DNA of 64,000 nucleotides from Ignavibacteriota bacterium (GTDB lineage: Bacteria; Bacteroidota; Ignavibacteria; UBA10030; SZUA-254). Under the pieces are notes generated by a model. The model saw only the letters and a list, made by a program, of their open reading frames with translations. It searched no databases and was not told where the DNA came from. Made by a program: the position numbers and the translations under genes. This document shows positions 1 through 11,639 of this stretch, one piece after another. The DNA lies in NCBI GenBank assembly GCA_025358305.1, contig JANYJZ010000040.1, positions 52,468-116,467 of the forward strand. Reading direction: 5' to 3'. Position 1 is the first letter of the stretch. Each line of letters begins with the position of its first letter.

Positions 1-1322
1 TACTGGTTGCCCCAGATGTGGCTGTTGTCGTTCACGTTGATGAGCTCGACGCTCACCGAGAGGGCGTCCCCTCGCCGGGTGAACTTGCCGGTGAGAACCG
101 CGTTGACGCCGAGATCCTTGCCGGCCTTCTGGGGGTCGACGTCCTTTCCTTTGAACCGGAACACCGAGTTGCTCGACATGAGCTTCATCCCGGGAAGCGT
201 CGAGAGCGAGTTGATGAGGCTTTCGGTGAACCCGTCGCTCAGGTATTCGCTCGTGGAATCGGCCGCGGCGCCCGAGAACGGCAGCACGGCGATCGACGAG
301 ATCGTCGCCGATGGGCGCGACGAAAAGTAGAACGCGATCCCGGCGATGAGCGCGACGCCGACGGCCACGGCGCCGATGACAGGAAGCCGCAGGCGCGTCC
401 TGGACGAATCCCCCTTTGGCGCTTCCGCCGGCGGTTGCGGGGTCTGCCGCGGTGAGATGCCGCTCCGGTCGAGCTTCTTCCCTTCCGAGTCGCGGCGGTA
501 GCGCCGGAGATCCGCCACGACCTCGCGCATCGACTGATAACGGGTCTCCCGGTCCTTCTCGAGGCACTTCATGACGATCCGGTTCACCTCGTCGTCGAGA
601 CTCTGGCGGATCGTCCCGAGGGCGGGCGGTTCGACGTTGATGATCTCGTACATGAGCGCGGCCTCGTGGACCGCCTGGAACGGCAGCGTGCCCGAGAAGA
701 GCTCGAACAGGAGGACGCCGAACGAGAAGATGTCCGTCCGGTTGTCGGTCTCGAGGCCTTCGACCTGCTCGGGGGACATGTACGCCATCGTCCCGATAGT
801 GGAGCCGACCTTCGTGAGCTTCGAGACGCCCTGGAGCTTTGCCAGGCCGAAGTCCATGACCTTCGCGCGCCCGTCGGCGGTGACCATGATGTTCTCCGAC
901 TTGACGTCGCGGTGGACGATCTGCTTGTCGTGCGCCGCCTGGAGGCCTTCGGCGATCTGGAGCGCAAGGTCCATCGCCTCGCGGACGGCGAGCTTCCGGT
1001 ATCCTTCGGCCTCCTGCATCTTGCGCTGGATCCACTCCCGCAGGGTCACCCCCTCGACGAGCTCCCTGACGATGAACGTCTCGTCGTTCACCTCGTCGAT
1101 CTCATAGATCGTGCAGATGTTCGGGTGGTTGAGGCTCGAGGCGGCCTGCGCCTCCTGGAGAAATCGGTCCCGCTCCTCCCCGTGCGCGGCGAGATGCTTC
1201 GGGAGGAACTTCAGCGCGACCGCCCGCCGGAGCTTCGTATCCTCGGCCTTATAGACGATGCCCATGCCGCCCTGGCCGAGCTTCTCGACGATCTTATAGT
1301 GCGATATGGTCTGACCGATCAT
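1..1322 (-). CDS. Hybrid Ser/Thr protein kinase with TolB/FlgO-like domain (partial, runs off left edge)
   Basis: This is a Hanks-type Ser/Thr kinase read from an ATG at 1322; its C-terminus lies beyond the window, leaving about 440 residues. The translation shows the invariant lysine in VALKFL, the catalytic loop HRDVKSEN, the DFG of MDFGLAKL and the SPEQV activation segment. A single hydrophobic segment follows at about residue 310. After it comes a region starting SIAVLPFSG that resembles the TolB/FlgO-like domain of many hybrid regulators and should lie outside the membrane. It is the last of four kinase genes on this strand, separated from the next by 124 bp that include a strong hairpin. 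Substrates and ligand cannot be read from the sequence. What follows the visible part, for example TPRs, is unknown. Confidence 0.9.
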   Translation of the reverse strand, partial: MIGQTISHYKIVEKLGQGGMGIVYKAEDTKLRRAVALKFLPKHLAAHGEERDRFLQEAQAASSLNHPNICTIYEIDEVNDETFIVRELVEGVTLREWIQRKMQEAEGYRKLAVREAMDLALQIAEGLQAAHDKQIVHRDVKSENIMVTADGRAKVMDFGLAKLQGVSKLTKVGSTIGTMAYMSPEQVEGLETDNRTDIFSFGVLLFELFSGTLPFQAVHEAALMYEIINVEPPALGTIRQSLDDEVNRIVMKCLEKDRETRYQSMREVVADLRRYRRDSEGKKLDRSGISPRQTPQPPAEAPKGDSSRTRLRLPVIGAVAVGVALIAGIAFYFSSRPSATISSIAVLPFSGAAADSTSEYLSDGFTESLINSLSTLPGMKLMSSNSVFRFKGKDVDPQKAGKDLGVNAVLTGKFTRRGDALSVSVELINVNDNSHIWGNQ

Positions 1323-1382
1323 AGGGTGTAAAACTACCAATAAAATGGGAGAATCTCAATTCCGCGGCGGGACCCCGCAAAC

Positions 1383-1412
1383 GCAACAGGCCGGAATGAT
1401 CCGGCCTGTTGC
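1383..1412 (-). terminator. 12-bp perfect inverted repeat between two kinase genes
   Basis: A 12-base stem (GCAACAGGCCGG and its complement) with the 6-base loop AATGAT lies 35 bp downstream of the stop of the 898-residue kinase and 60 bp upstream of the next kinase. A clear T-run is lacking on either side, so it could be a partial terminator, an attenuator or an mRNA-stabilising hairpin rather than a full intrinsic terminator. Confidence 0.45.
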
Positions 1413-1446
1413 ATGGAACGTTGCGTCGCGGGTTCGCGCCGAGGAC

Positions 1447-4143
<2,697 letters not shown>

Positions 4144-4146
4144 GCG

Positions 4147-7113
4147 TTAGGCCTTTTTCTTCAGTCGTGAGAGGCGCTGCCGTGCGTCGCCGATCTCGGG
4201 GATCGCGGTGTCGGCGTTCTTGAGGCAGTCGAGGAATGTCTCGTACTGCTGGACTGCCTTGTCGGAGCTGCCGGAGAGTTCGTACGCCGTCCCAAGGTAG
4301 TAGTAGAAGATCGGCCCGTACTGCACGAGCCTCCCCTCTTCGAAATAATTGGACTCCATCGCCTCGAGCTCGCGAATGGCGTCGGCGTACCGCTTGGCTT
4401 CGAGGTACGCGAGCACAAGGTGCATGTGCCGCGGCGTGAACGTGTTGCCGGCGACCCCCTTCTCGAGGCTCCCGATCGCCGCGCCAAGGTCGCCCTTGGC
4501 CTGTTGGATGCATCCAAGGCCGGCCCAGTACGCCTGGAGATAGACGCTGTCGAGGCCGTCGATGTCGTGCTTCAATTCTGCGAGAACTGTCTCGGCCTTG
4601 GGCAGTTCATGGTTCTGGACGAGGAGCGCGATGAGCCACATCCGGAGGTAGACCGGACCATTGGACTTTGCCTGCTGCATGGCGCGCACCGACTTGTCGG
4701 CTTCCTTCGCCGCGGCCGGGTAATTGTGCATCGCGCAGTGTATATTCGCCCGCAGGCCGTCGAAGAAGGCCAGATCCACGCTCAGCCATTCTCCCGAGGC
4801 GTTCTCGTCGAGGCGGTCGAGCCGTGAGAGCGCGCTCTTGAACTTGCCCTGATAGGCGTCGAGAACGACCATGTTGCGCGCCGCGAGCGCGCGCATCGCG
4901 TGGTCCTTCGCGGCCGACAGCGCCTGGAAGCAGCTCTCGGCCTGAGCGTACTGCTTCGTGAAGATCATCGCCTGGCCGAGCTTCGCGAGGGATTCGTAAA
5001 AGTCGGGCTTGATGGCGAGCGCCTTGCGGTACGAGTCGATCGCCTCGGCGAGCTTGCCGTGCTTCGCATAGAGGTCTCCCCTCGAGTCGAACGGGTTCGC
5101 CTCGCTTGGAGCGAGCGAGATGTACTTGTCGATGGCCCAGATCGACCTGTCGAAGTCTCCCGACATGTCGTAGGCGTACGCCAGCGTATTGTAGGCGACC
5201 TTATTGTACGGGTCGAGCTCGACCGTCTTGGAGAATGCGGCGATGGCGCCGGTATAATCCGCGGCGGACTGGCAGAGGATGCCAAGGTAGTAGTATCCCT
5301 CCTTGTCGTCGGGATAGTTCGCTGCATAGTCGCGCAGCCGGCGGATGCTCTCGCGCAGGTCATTTCTGAGGAACTGCGGCTCGGATGCCCGGATGAGTTC
5401 GCGGTCCTTGCGTGTCGCGCGGTCGGAGAACCGCATCGCACGCTGGAAGGAGGCGAGCGAAAGGTCCTGGGAAGGCTGAAGCGCCGCGAGCTGGAAGTGC
5501 GCCATCGCGAACGTCGAATCGAGGGCGATGGCGCGCTCGAAGTGCGGCACGGCTTCGCGCTGATAGAGCTTGTCCAGATCGTCCATGCCCTCGAGGTATT
5601 CCTTGTAGGCCTCGGAGGAATGCGTCGTCACATCGGCGACCGTGCTGGCGGCGCCGGGATCCGCCGGCTGGGAGGCAAGAAGGTTTCGCTTGATGTTCTC
5701 GCTCAATTTGTCGACGATCGCGAAGATCGTCTCCTCCGGCGTCCCGGCGAGCTTCTCCGCGGCGAGGATCTTGCCGCCGTCGACCTCGGAGACTTCTGCC
5801 GTCAGGATGATCGTCGGCTTGGACTGGAGGATCTCGCCGGTGACGACGATATTCACCCCCGCCTTTTTCGCGATCTCGGAGGCCACCCCCTTGTCGATCG
5901 ATTTCTCCCCCTCCTTGCCGAGCTGCTTCAGGATGTCGTAGAGCCGCTGCGTGCTCATGACCGTCAGCGACTTTGATTCCGAAAGGCCGGTCACAAGGAG
6001 CGAAGTGATCATCTTCGCCGTCCTGTCCTTGTCCTCGGGGTCGGTGACGTTCTCAAAGTACATCACGGCGAGGGAGTTGTGGGCGCTCCCCGCGCCCTGC
6101 GGCGCGGAAGGAGAGCCGAACGGCTTGAAATAGAACGCGAGCGCGGCGAGAACGACGAGGACTGCCCCGGCCCCTCCAATCCAGAGCGCCTTCGACCGCG
6201 GTGCGCCGCCTGACGCAGGTGCCGCCGACGCTAGAGGCGCCGGCCACGACGGCGGCGGGGGAGCGCCCGCCGCCGGCACGTGGCCCGAACTTCGCATGAC
6301 CTTCGATGTCTTCTTCATGGAGCGTCGGAGGTCCGCGGAGATGTCGTCGAAATGCTGGTAGCGGTTCCCCGGGTCCTTCTCGAGGCAGCGCGCAATGAGG
6401 TTCGCGACGATCGGAGAGATGTCCGGCAGGAGCGCGGAGATCTCCTGCGGCTCCTCGTTCACGATGGAGTAGACCATCGCCGCCTCGTGCTCTCCGCGGA
6501 ACGGGAGCTTGCCCGTGAGCATTTCAAAGAGGAGAACGCCGAAGGAGAAGATGTCGCTCCGGTGGTCGACCTCGCCCCCCTGGATCTGTTCGGGGGCCAT
6601 GTAGCCGAGCGTTCCGACGGTGCTCGAGGTGCGCGTGAGCTTCAGGGATCCCTTGAGCTTCGCCAGTCCGAAATCCATCACCTTTGCCTGGCCCTTCGCG
6701 GTGAGCATGACGTTGTCGGCCTTGATGTCGCGGTGGACGATCCCCTTGGAATGGGCCTCCTGAAGCGCGTCGCTGATCTGGATGGCGACCGAGAGCGCTT
6801 CCTCGGCGCGCGCGAAGGGGAGCTTCTCCCGCAGTGTGCCTCCTTCGAGGTACTCCATCACCATGAACAGAGCGCCGTTGTTCTCCTCGATGGAATAAAC
6901 GGTGCAGATGTTCGCGTGGTTCAAGGCGGCGGCAGCCCGGGCTTCCTGGAGGAACCGCGCCTTTTCGGTCTCGTGCTGGTTCACGCGCTCCGGGAGGAAC
7001 TTCAGCGCGACGACGCGGTCGAGCCGCGTGTCATGGGCCTTGTAGACGACACCCATGCCCCCCTCGCCGAGCTTTGCGAGGATCTTGTAGTGCGAAACGG
7101 TCTGTCCGATCAT
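4147..7113 (-). CDS. Hybrid Ser/Thr protein kinase with TolB/FlgO-like domain and TPR array
   Basis: A 988-residue transmembrane kinase. The kinase domain has GEGGMG, the lysine in VALKFLPER, HRDIKADN, MDFGLAKL and APEQIQG, all needed for activity. A proline-rich linker and a single hydrophobic segment (about residues 310-330) follow. Next is a region beginning SLAVMYFENV that resembles the TolB/FlgO-like domain found in adenylate cyclases and hybrid kinases. From about residue 500 to the end there are tetratricopeptide repeats with typical A-G-Y-A-P spacing, for example GYYYLGILCQSAADYTGAI. The start codon overlaps the stop of the upstream kinase by 4 bases, so the two are translationally coupled. 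The TPR part is likely a protein-interaction surface; its partner is unknown. Confidence 0.93.
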   Translation of the reverse strand: MIGQTVSHYKILAKLGEGGMGVVYKAHDTRLDRVVALKFLPERVNQHETEKARFLQEARAAAALNHANICTVYSIEENNGALFMVMEYLEGGTLREKLPFARAEEALSVAIQISDALQEAHSKGIVHRDIKADNVMLTAKGQAKVMDFGLAKLKGSLKLTRTSSTVGTLGYMAPEQIQGGEVDHRSDIFSFGVLLFEMLTGKLPFRGEHEAAMVYSIVNEEPQEISALLPDISPIVANLIARCLEKDPGNRYQHFDDISADLRRSMKKTSKVMRSSGHVPAAGAPPPPSWPAPLASAAPASGGAPRSKALWIGGAGAVLVVLAALAFYFKPFGSPSAPQGAGSAHNSLAVMYFENVTDPEDKDRTAKMITSLLVTGLSESKSLTVMSTQRLYDILKQLGKEGEKSIDKGVASEIAKKAGVNIVVTGEILQSKPTIILTAEVSEVDGGKILAAEKLAGTPEETIFAIVDKLSENIKRNLLASQPADPGAASTVADVTTHSSEAYKEYLEGMDDLDKLYQREAVPHFERAIALDSTFAMAHFQLAALQPSQDLSLASFQRAMRFSDRATRKDRELIRASEPQFLRNDLRESIRRLRDYAANYPDDKEGYYYLGILCQSAADYTGAIAAFSKTVELDPYNKVAYNTLAYAYDMSGDFDRSIWAIDKYISLAPSEANPFDSRGDLYAKHGKLAEAIDSYRKALAIKPDFYESLAKLGQAMIFTKQYAQAESCFQALSAAKDHAMRALAARNMVVLDAYQGKFKSALSRLDRLDENASGEWLSVDLAFFDGLRANIHCAMHNYPAAAKEADKSVRAMQQAKSNGPVYLRMWLIALLVQNHELPKAETVLAELKHDIDGLDSVYLQAYWAGLGCIQQAKGDLGAAIGSLEKGVAGNTFTPRHMHLVLAYLEAKRYADAIRELEAMESNYFEEGRLVQYGPIFYYYLGTAYELSGSSDKAVQQYETFLDCLKNADTAIPEIGDARQRLSRLKKKA

Positions 7114-9821
7114 TCCTTCTTCAGGCCTTCCATCCAGTTATTGACAATGGTTACCGGCGTCACCTTCCGCACTTCGAGATAGCGGTTGATGACGATCGTA
7201 GCGCCGTCATGCGAGACGTCATAGTCCTCGAGAAACGGGGGCATGCCAAAGAGCGGTTTCACCGACGCGACGGCGACGCCGTCGGGAGAGTAGCGGAGCG
7301 TCACCTGCATGAGCTTATTCTCCTTCGAGACGTAGAGAAGGTCCTCGCCGCTCTTTCCCCATCGCGGGAACCCGCCGCCGCTGCTCGAGATCTTCCAGAG
7401 TCGGTTGTCGGTCGCGCCGAACCGGCGAAGATAGACCTCGTTCTCGCCGCTCTCGTTCGACATGTAGGCGACCCAGCGGCCGTCCGGGGAGAATCGGGCG
7501 TCGCACTCGCCGAACTCGGTCTTGAGGAACGGTGTCGCATCGTGCGCTCCCGACGCTGAGACGGCCATGATGTCGGAGGTACCCACTTCGTACCGTGTGC
7601 CGGAAATGAGGATCGTGGAGCCGTCGCGGGACCAGTCCGTCGGTCCGAAGAGCGAGCCGATGACCTGTCCGGCGGGGGCATAGATGAGCTCCTCTCCCCC
7701 CGATTCGGCGAGCGTCTTCATGAAGATCCCCGACTGGCGCTGTCCTGCGCTCCTGTGCGCGTAGACGATCCGCGCTCCGTCCGGGGACCAGACGGGAAAA
7801 TCCTCACCGGCGCCGTTGGTGACGCGGTTGTGCGCCCCGCTCGCGATGTCGTAGGCCCAGATGTTGAGGCGGAACGTCCGGATATCGAAGAAGCTCGAAA
7901 CGACCTTCTTGTCGTCCGGGGAGAACCGCGGCCGGAACTGCTCCGCGAGTTCGCCGAGCGTGCCGATCTGTTTGCCCGAACGGTCGACGAGCAGCAGCGG
8001 CGCGCCGGCCCGGGCGGTTCCTGACTGATAGGTGAGCACGCCGGTCTGCGACGCGGAGAACACGGCGAGATTAAACGAAGGATCGTTCACGACCTGTTCC
8101 GCGATCGTCACGGGCGAGCCTGCGAGCTCGAGCGTGCGTTCGTCCATCTCCTGCGCCAGGAGCGTCGTTCCGCGCATGAAAAGGAGCCTCCCCGAGGCAT
8201 ACATCGCCTGAGCATTTGAGTGCACAAGGAGCTTGCTCACCGAGTGGTCGACCGATCCGACGAACACCGCCATGCCTTCCGCGTCGCCCGACGAGCTTGC
8301 CACGCGGGCGAAGTAGAGGAACCGGTTCCCGTCGGGAAGGAATGACGGATAGCGGTGGGATGACTCATGGCGGATCGTGTCGAGCGTCGTCACCTGCTCT
8401 GGCGTGCCGCCGTCGGAGGAGATCTTGAAAAGGGGCTGCTGGAAGTCGAGCGTGAAGACGATCGTGTTGTTGGCGCCCCAGGTGCCGCCGCGGGGGTTCC
8501 GCACCCCGGTGAGTGTGATCGGCTGGCCGCCCGCCGCTTCGACCTTCTTGAGTTTTCCGTCGGACGTGAAGAAGCCGATGTACTTGTCGTCCGGGGACCA
8601 GAACGGGGTGTATCCGAGCCGGGTCCCTTCGACCGGTATGCTCTCAAGTCCTTCCACTCTGCGAAGATAGAGCTGCTGCAGCCCGTCGTTCGAAACGCCG
8701 GAGAACGCGATGAACTTGCCGTCGTGCGATACCGCAGGCGGGCCCGACCAGAACCCGAAGGTGTGCACATAGAGGCTTTCCGGAACGACGAGCGACGCGC
8801 GCATCTGCCGCGAGACCGCAGCCGCAGGCGCTGGACGCGCGGCGAGGTAGATGACCGCCGCAAGGAGAACGGCGGCGAGCGCCCAGGGAAGCCAGCTCTT
8901 GATCGGCCGCTGCGCGCTCGCCGCAGCGGAAGCTCCGGCGGCGGTGACAGCGCCGCGCTGCGCGGGCACGGCGGAGTAAGTCTTGCTCATCCTCTGACGG
9001 CTTGATTCGCGCTTCACGTGCCGGAGGTCCTTCGCCGCTTCCGCGACCGACTGCGAGCGCTCCGCGGGCTCCTTCATGAGGCATTCCATGACGATTGCGT
9101 CGAGGGCCGGGTCGATCTCGCTCTTGACGGAGGACATCGGCGGCGCTTCCACGTTGACTATTTCATACAACAGCGCGGTCTCGTGGACCCCCTTGAACGG
9201 CAATTGCCCGGTGAACATCTCGTAGAGGACGACGCCGAACGAGAAGATGTCGCTCCGGTGGTCGACGTCGTGGCCCTGGACCTGCTCCGGGGACATGTAG
9301 CCCGCCGTGCCGACGGTGCTCCCCTCTTTCGTGAGGCGGTTGATCTTGCTCGAGGCCGACCGGAGCTTCGCCAGGCCGAAGTCCATGATCTGGGCGATGC
9401 CGTCCTTGCGGATCATGATGTTCTCGGGCTTGATGTCGCGGTGGACGATCCCCTTCTCGTGCGCCGCCGCGAGGCCGTCGGCGATCTGGATCCCGACGTC
9501 GAGGGCGGTCTTGTAGCTTATGGAGCCCTCTTTTTGGCGGAGGGTCTGGCCGTCGACGAACTCCATGACGATGAAGAGCTGTCCGTGGTGCTCTTCGATG
9601 GCGTGGATCGTGCAGACGTTCGGATGGTTGAGCGCCGAGGCGGCCTTCGCCTCCTGGATGAAGCGCGCCTTGTCCTGCTCGGAGGCGTTGAGGTGCGCCG
9701 GTAGAAACTTCAGAGCGACGAGTCGGTCGAGCTTGGTGTCCTGAGCCTGATAGACGACGCCCATGCCGCCTTCGCCGAGTTTTTCCTGGATGGTGTAATG
9801 CGAAACTACTTTTCCGATCAT
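7110..9821 (-). CDS. Hybrid Ser/Thr protein kinase with PD40 beta-propeller sensor
   Basis: A 903-residue kinase and the first gene of the four-kinase cluster. It has the complete catalytic set: GEGGMG, VALKFLPAH, HRDIKPEN, MDFGLAKL and SPEQVQGHD. One hydrophobic segment (KSWLPWALAAVLLAAVIYLA) divides the kinase from a C-terminal half made of PD40 repeats such as FSPDDKKVV and WSPDGARIVYA. It is closely related to the kinase at 1447-4143, so the pair probably arose by duplication, with the TPR kinase now lying between them. The ATG at 9821 follows a 110-base leader from a putative sigma70-type promoter. PD40 domains are thought to form TolB-like propellers; the signal sensed here is not known. 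Confidence 0.93.
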   Translation of the reverse strand: MIGKVVSHYTIQEKLGEGGMGVVYQAQDTKLDRLVALKFLPAHLNASEQDKARFIQEAKAASALNHPNVCTIHAIEEHHGQLFIVMEFVDGQTLRQKEGSISYKTALDVGIQIADGLAAAHEKGIVHRDIKPENIMIRKDGIAQIMDFGLAKLRSASSKINRLTKEGSTVGTAGYMSPEQVQGHDVDHRSDIFSFGVVLYEMFTGQLPFKGVHETALLYEIVNVEAPPMSSVKSEIDPALDAIVMECLMKEPAERSQSVAEAAKDLRHVKRESSRQRMSKTYSAVPAQRGAVTAAGASAAASAQRPIKSWLPWALAAVLLAAVIYLAARPAPAAAVSRQMRASLVVPESLYVHTFGFWSGPPAVSHDGKFIAFSGVSNDGLQQLYLRRVEGLESIPVEGTRLGYTPFWSPDDKYIGFFTSDGKLKKVEAAGGQPITLTGVRNPRGGTWGANNTIVFTLDFQQPLFKISSDGGTPEQVTTLDTIRHESSHRYPSFLPDGNRFLYFARVASSSGDAEGMAVFVGSVDHSVSKLLVHSNAQAMYASGRLLFMRGTTLLAQEMDERTLELAGSPVTIAEQVVNDPSFNLAVFSASQTGVLTYQSGTARAGAPLLLVDRSGKQIGTLGELAEQFRPRFSPDDKKVVSSFFDIRTFRLNIWAYDIASGAHNRVTNGAGEDFPVWSPDGARIVYAHRSAGQRQSGIFMKTLAESGGEELIYAPAGQVIGSLFGPTDWSRDGSTILISGTRYEVGTSDIMAVSASGAHDATPFLKTEFGECDARFSPDGRWVAYMSNESGENEVYLRRFGATDNRLWKISSSGGGFPRWGKSGEDLLYVSKENKLMQVTLRYSPDGVAVASVKPLFGMPPFLEDYDVSHDGATIVINRYLEVRKVTPVTIVNNWMEGLKKE

Positions 9822-9932
9822 ACTGTGAAAGCTCTTTCTCTAAATTGATGACGGCGATGACGTGCCGGATCGACTCTCCGGCGGCACGGCCGCATGATAA
9901 CGGTTGGTAAAATCCCCCTTGATTCAACAATT

Positions 9933-9961
9933 AAGGTAGGGATAAATGCACGTAATGTCAA
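9933..9961 (-). promoter_or_regulatory. Putative sigma70-type promoter of the kinase cluster
   Basis: Reading the minus strand, TTGACA (9961-9956) is followed after exactly 17 bases by TACCTT (9938-9933). It is the only good match in the 177-bp gap upstream of the first kinase gene, whose ATG lies about 110 bases downstream. Confidence 0.45.
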
Positions 9962-9998
9962 CGGACGAAAGCCCCGTAACTGAAAGAAATACGGAGGT

Positions 9999-10655
9999 TT
10001 AGAGGGCCTGTGTCCGGTGACGGTCTCCCCAGTATGCCAGGGCGATGAAGAGCCAGATGCCGAAGGAGATCCAGGCGATCGCCTCGGGGCTGGGAGGCGG
10101 CGCGGGGGAGAAGAGGTTCATGACGTACGTGACGAAGAGGAGGACGAGGAGGATGATCGGAACGACCATTCCCGTCCGGTCGACCGCCTTCGTGCTGCGG
10201 AAATAGAGCCATGCCCCGGCGACGAACATGGCGGTCTCGACAAGAAACGTGACGGGGAGGCTTCCCCACATGCCGAGTCCGACAAGCGGCGACGCCCAAG
10301 GGGCCAGGGGAAGGTCGGGGCGGTGCGTGACGAGGTCGAGGATCCAGTGGCTCAGGACAACGGCGCCAAGGTAGAGCGCGGTTCGTTTGTCCGACCGGAT
10401 GAGAGCGTAGCCGCCGGCGAAGAGGAGCGCGTAGGCGCAGGCCATGATGAGACTGTGCGAGTAGGGATAGCTCACGAAGTTCAGCGGCGTCACGGCGGTG
10501 TCGCCGGGATGGACCTCCACCCGTTCAAGTCCGAGGAGGAGCAGGACGGGCCAGAGGAGATCGAGGAACTGCGCTGCGACGAAGTACGTCCCGAGCGAGG
10601 GCTTTGGCGCGCGCGATTTCGCGGCGAGTCCGATGGCAAAGTGTCCGATGAACAT
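9999..10655 (-). CDS. DUF457/YdjM-type membrane protein (putative metal-dependent hydrolase)
   Basis: A 218-residue integral membrane protein with about six hydrophobic segments. Conserved-looking histidine and aspartate motifs near membrane faces (MFIGHFAIG at the start, YSHSL in the middle, SHWILDLVTHRPD later) match the DUF457 family, annotated as inner-membrane metal-dependent hydrolases. I placed the start at the internal ATG at 10655, because the protein begins with the family's hydrophobic His-containing helix there and an AAGGAGGA sequence lies upstream, although its spacing of about 14 bases is long. The frame stays open further up to 10739. It is a single gene between the kinase cluster and the toxin-antitoxin region. 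Actual enzymatic activity is not established for the family. Confidence 0.72.
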   Translation of the reverse strand: MFIGHFAIGLAAKSRAPKPSLGTYFVAAQFLDLLWPVLLLLGLERVEVHPGDTAVTPLNFVSYPYSHSLIMACAYALLFAGGYALIRSDKRTALYLGAVVLSHWILDLVTHRPDLPLAPWASPLVGLGMWGSLPVTFLVETAMFVAGAWLYFRSTKAVDRTGMVVPIILLVLLFVTYVMNLFSPAPPPSPEAIAWISFGIWLFIALAYWGDRHRTQAL

Positions 10656-10883
10656 GGTCTCGGTGTTCTCTCCTCCTTCCGGTCCGTAGAAGACGACCCA
10701 GGCGACGAGGTCGTGTCTCAATTGTTCGAAGCCGAACACGTCCTTCTTCGAGTGTGAGGCGGCGCTCGTGTGTCGCGGTCATGACAACGATAATGTACAA
10801 AAGCAATGACATGAACTCAAGCGCAGCACCGCACACGAGCGTTGATTTTCTGCAGCACAATTGGTACACTTCGAGCATCGTAG
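10656..10883. other. Intergenic region, nothing recognised
   Basis: No supported gene is visible here. An open frame on the minus strand crosses it, but it has no ribosome-binding site and no recognisable protein similarity. Base composition starts to fall toward the AT-richer toxin-antitoxin module. Confidence 0.4.
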
Positions 10884-11108
10884 CACCGCCGCGAGACGTA
10901 TGAATTCCTTGAAAATAATGCAATTGAAGCGTTTTTTCACGCCTCCATTACCTATGTGTCAGACCACAGCGCAGAGCGGATCATCCGCGCGTATCGTCGT
11001 TTGCAAATGGGCCGGCGTCTCTCTCCACAGTATGTACTACCAGATGATCCGGCGATGAAGTTCCTCGCGCTCACCGACATATCTCCATTGCTTGTCTGTC
11101 GATGGTAG
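10884..11108 (+). pseudogene. Possible gene remnant (74-codon open frame without a start)
   Basis: Immediately after an in-frame TAG at 10881 the frame is open for 74 codons to a TAG at 11106. The translation looks protein-like (TYEFLENNAIEAFFHAS, then AERIIRAYRRLQMGRRLSP), with helical, charge-balanced content unlike random sequence. There is no ATG near its beginning, only internal ATG and GTG codons without a ribosome-binding site. It could be the 3-prime remnant of a decayed gene near the toxin-antitoxin module. I cannot assign a family. Confidence 0.3.
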
Positions 11109-11209
11109 CCGCAATGCCTTGTGCTATGATGAGTCTACCGCTTGTTTCGTCCAAGACCAGCTCCTTCTTCTTCACCGGGAATATCCTCTAACCTTTTCCA
11201 ATTGAGCTC

Positions 11210-11238
11210 TTGTTTCTTGAGGAAATATGTAGTATATT
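11210..11238 (+). promoter_or_regulatory. Putative promoter of the toxin-antitoxin operon
   Basis: TTGTTT (11210-11215), a 17-base spacer and TATATT (11233-11238) form a sigma70-like promoter. Its -10 element touches the palindrome at 11237-11263, the arrangement expected for autorepression by the antitoxin. The toxin ATG lies about 57 bases further on. Confidence 0.4.
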
Positions 11239-11263
11239 TCATTTACCAAGTAGGTAAACGAAA
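11237..11263 (+). promoter_or_regulatory. Palindromic operator upstream of the HigBA-like operon
   Basis: A 27-base inverted repeat centred on 11250: TTTC-A-TTTACC, a 5-base centre AAGTA, then GGTAAA-C-GAAA. Ten of the eleven bases flanking the centre pair on each side. It sits between the promoter and the toxin start. HigA-type antitoxins bind such palindromes as dimers, so this is the likely autoregulatory site. Confidence 0.6.
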
Positions 11264-11294
11264 ATACTTGCATTAGTTATAGCCGCATGCTATC

Positions 11295-11639
11295 ATGAAA
11301 ATAGATTTCGATAGCCCTACTCACGAACGGCTAGCCAATGATATCGCCGCCTTGAGTAAGCGCTATAATAAGACCAAGGGAGTTGATTCGGCAACCGCAA
11401 TCGTACTGGCCTTGAACGTGCTTAAGGCTGCCGATTCACTCGCGGATGTCCCTGCGAGCTATCGCCCCCATCCGCTCAAGGGAAAATACAAGGGCTGCTT
11501 TGCGGCCGATGTTGACAAAGTACATCGGATTATGTTCCGGCCCAATCACCACGGGGACCCCGCGTACAGAATCGACGCACATAAGACGATAAAGAATATT
11601 CTCATACTTGAACTTTTTAAGGACTATCACAAATCATGA
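11295..11639 (+). CDS. higB: HigB-like toxin, RelE/ParE superfamily
   Basis: A 114-residue protein. The segment HPLKGKYKGCFAADVDKVHR followed by IMF matches the core of RelE/ParE/HigB ribosome-dependent mRNA interferases, where a basic loop precedes beta strands ending in an aromatic or arginine-rich motif. The C-terminal ILILELFKDYHK is the usual terminal strand and helix. It overlaps the downstream antitoxin gene by 4 bases (ATGA), giving the toxin-first order typical of higBA. The gene is clearly AT-richer than its neighbours, suggesting transfer. The predicted activity is cleavage of translated mRNA; the precise subfamily is uncertain because similarity outside the core is limited. Confidence 0.75.
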   Translation: MKIDFDSPTHERLANDIAALSKRYNKTKGVDSATAIVLALNVLKAADSLADVPASYRPHPLKGKYKGCFAADVDKVHRIMFRPNHHGDPAYRIDAHKTIKNILILELFKDYHKS

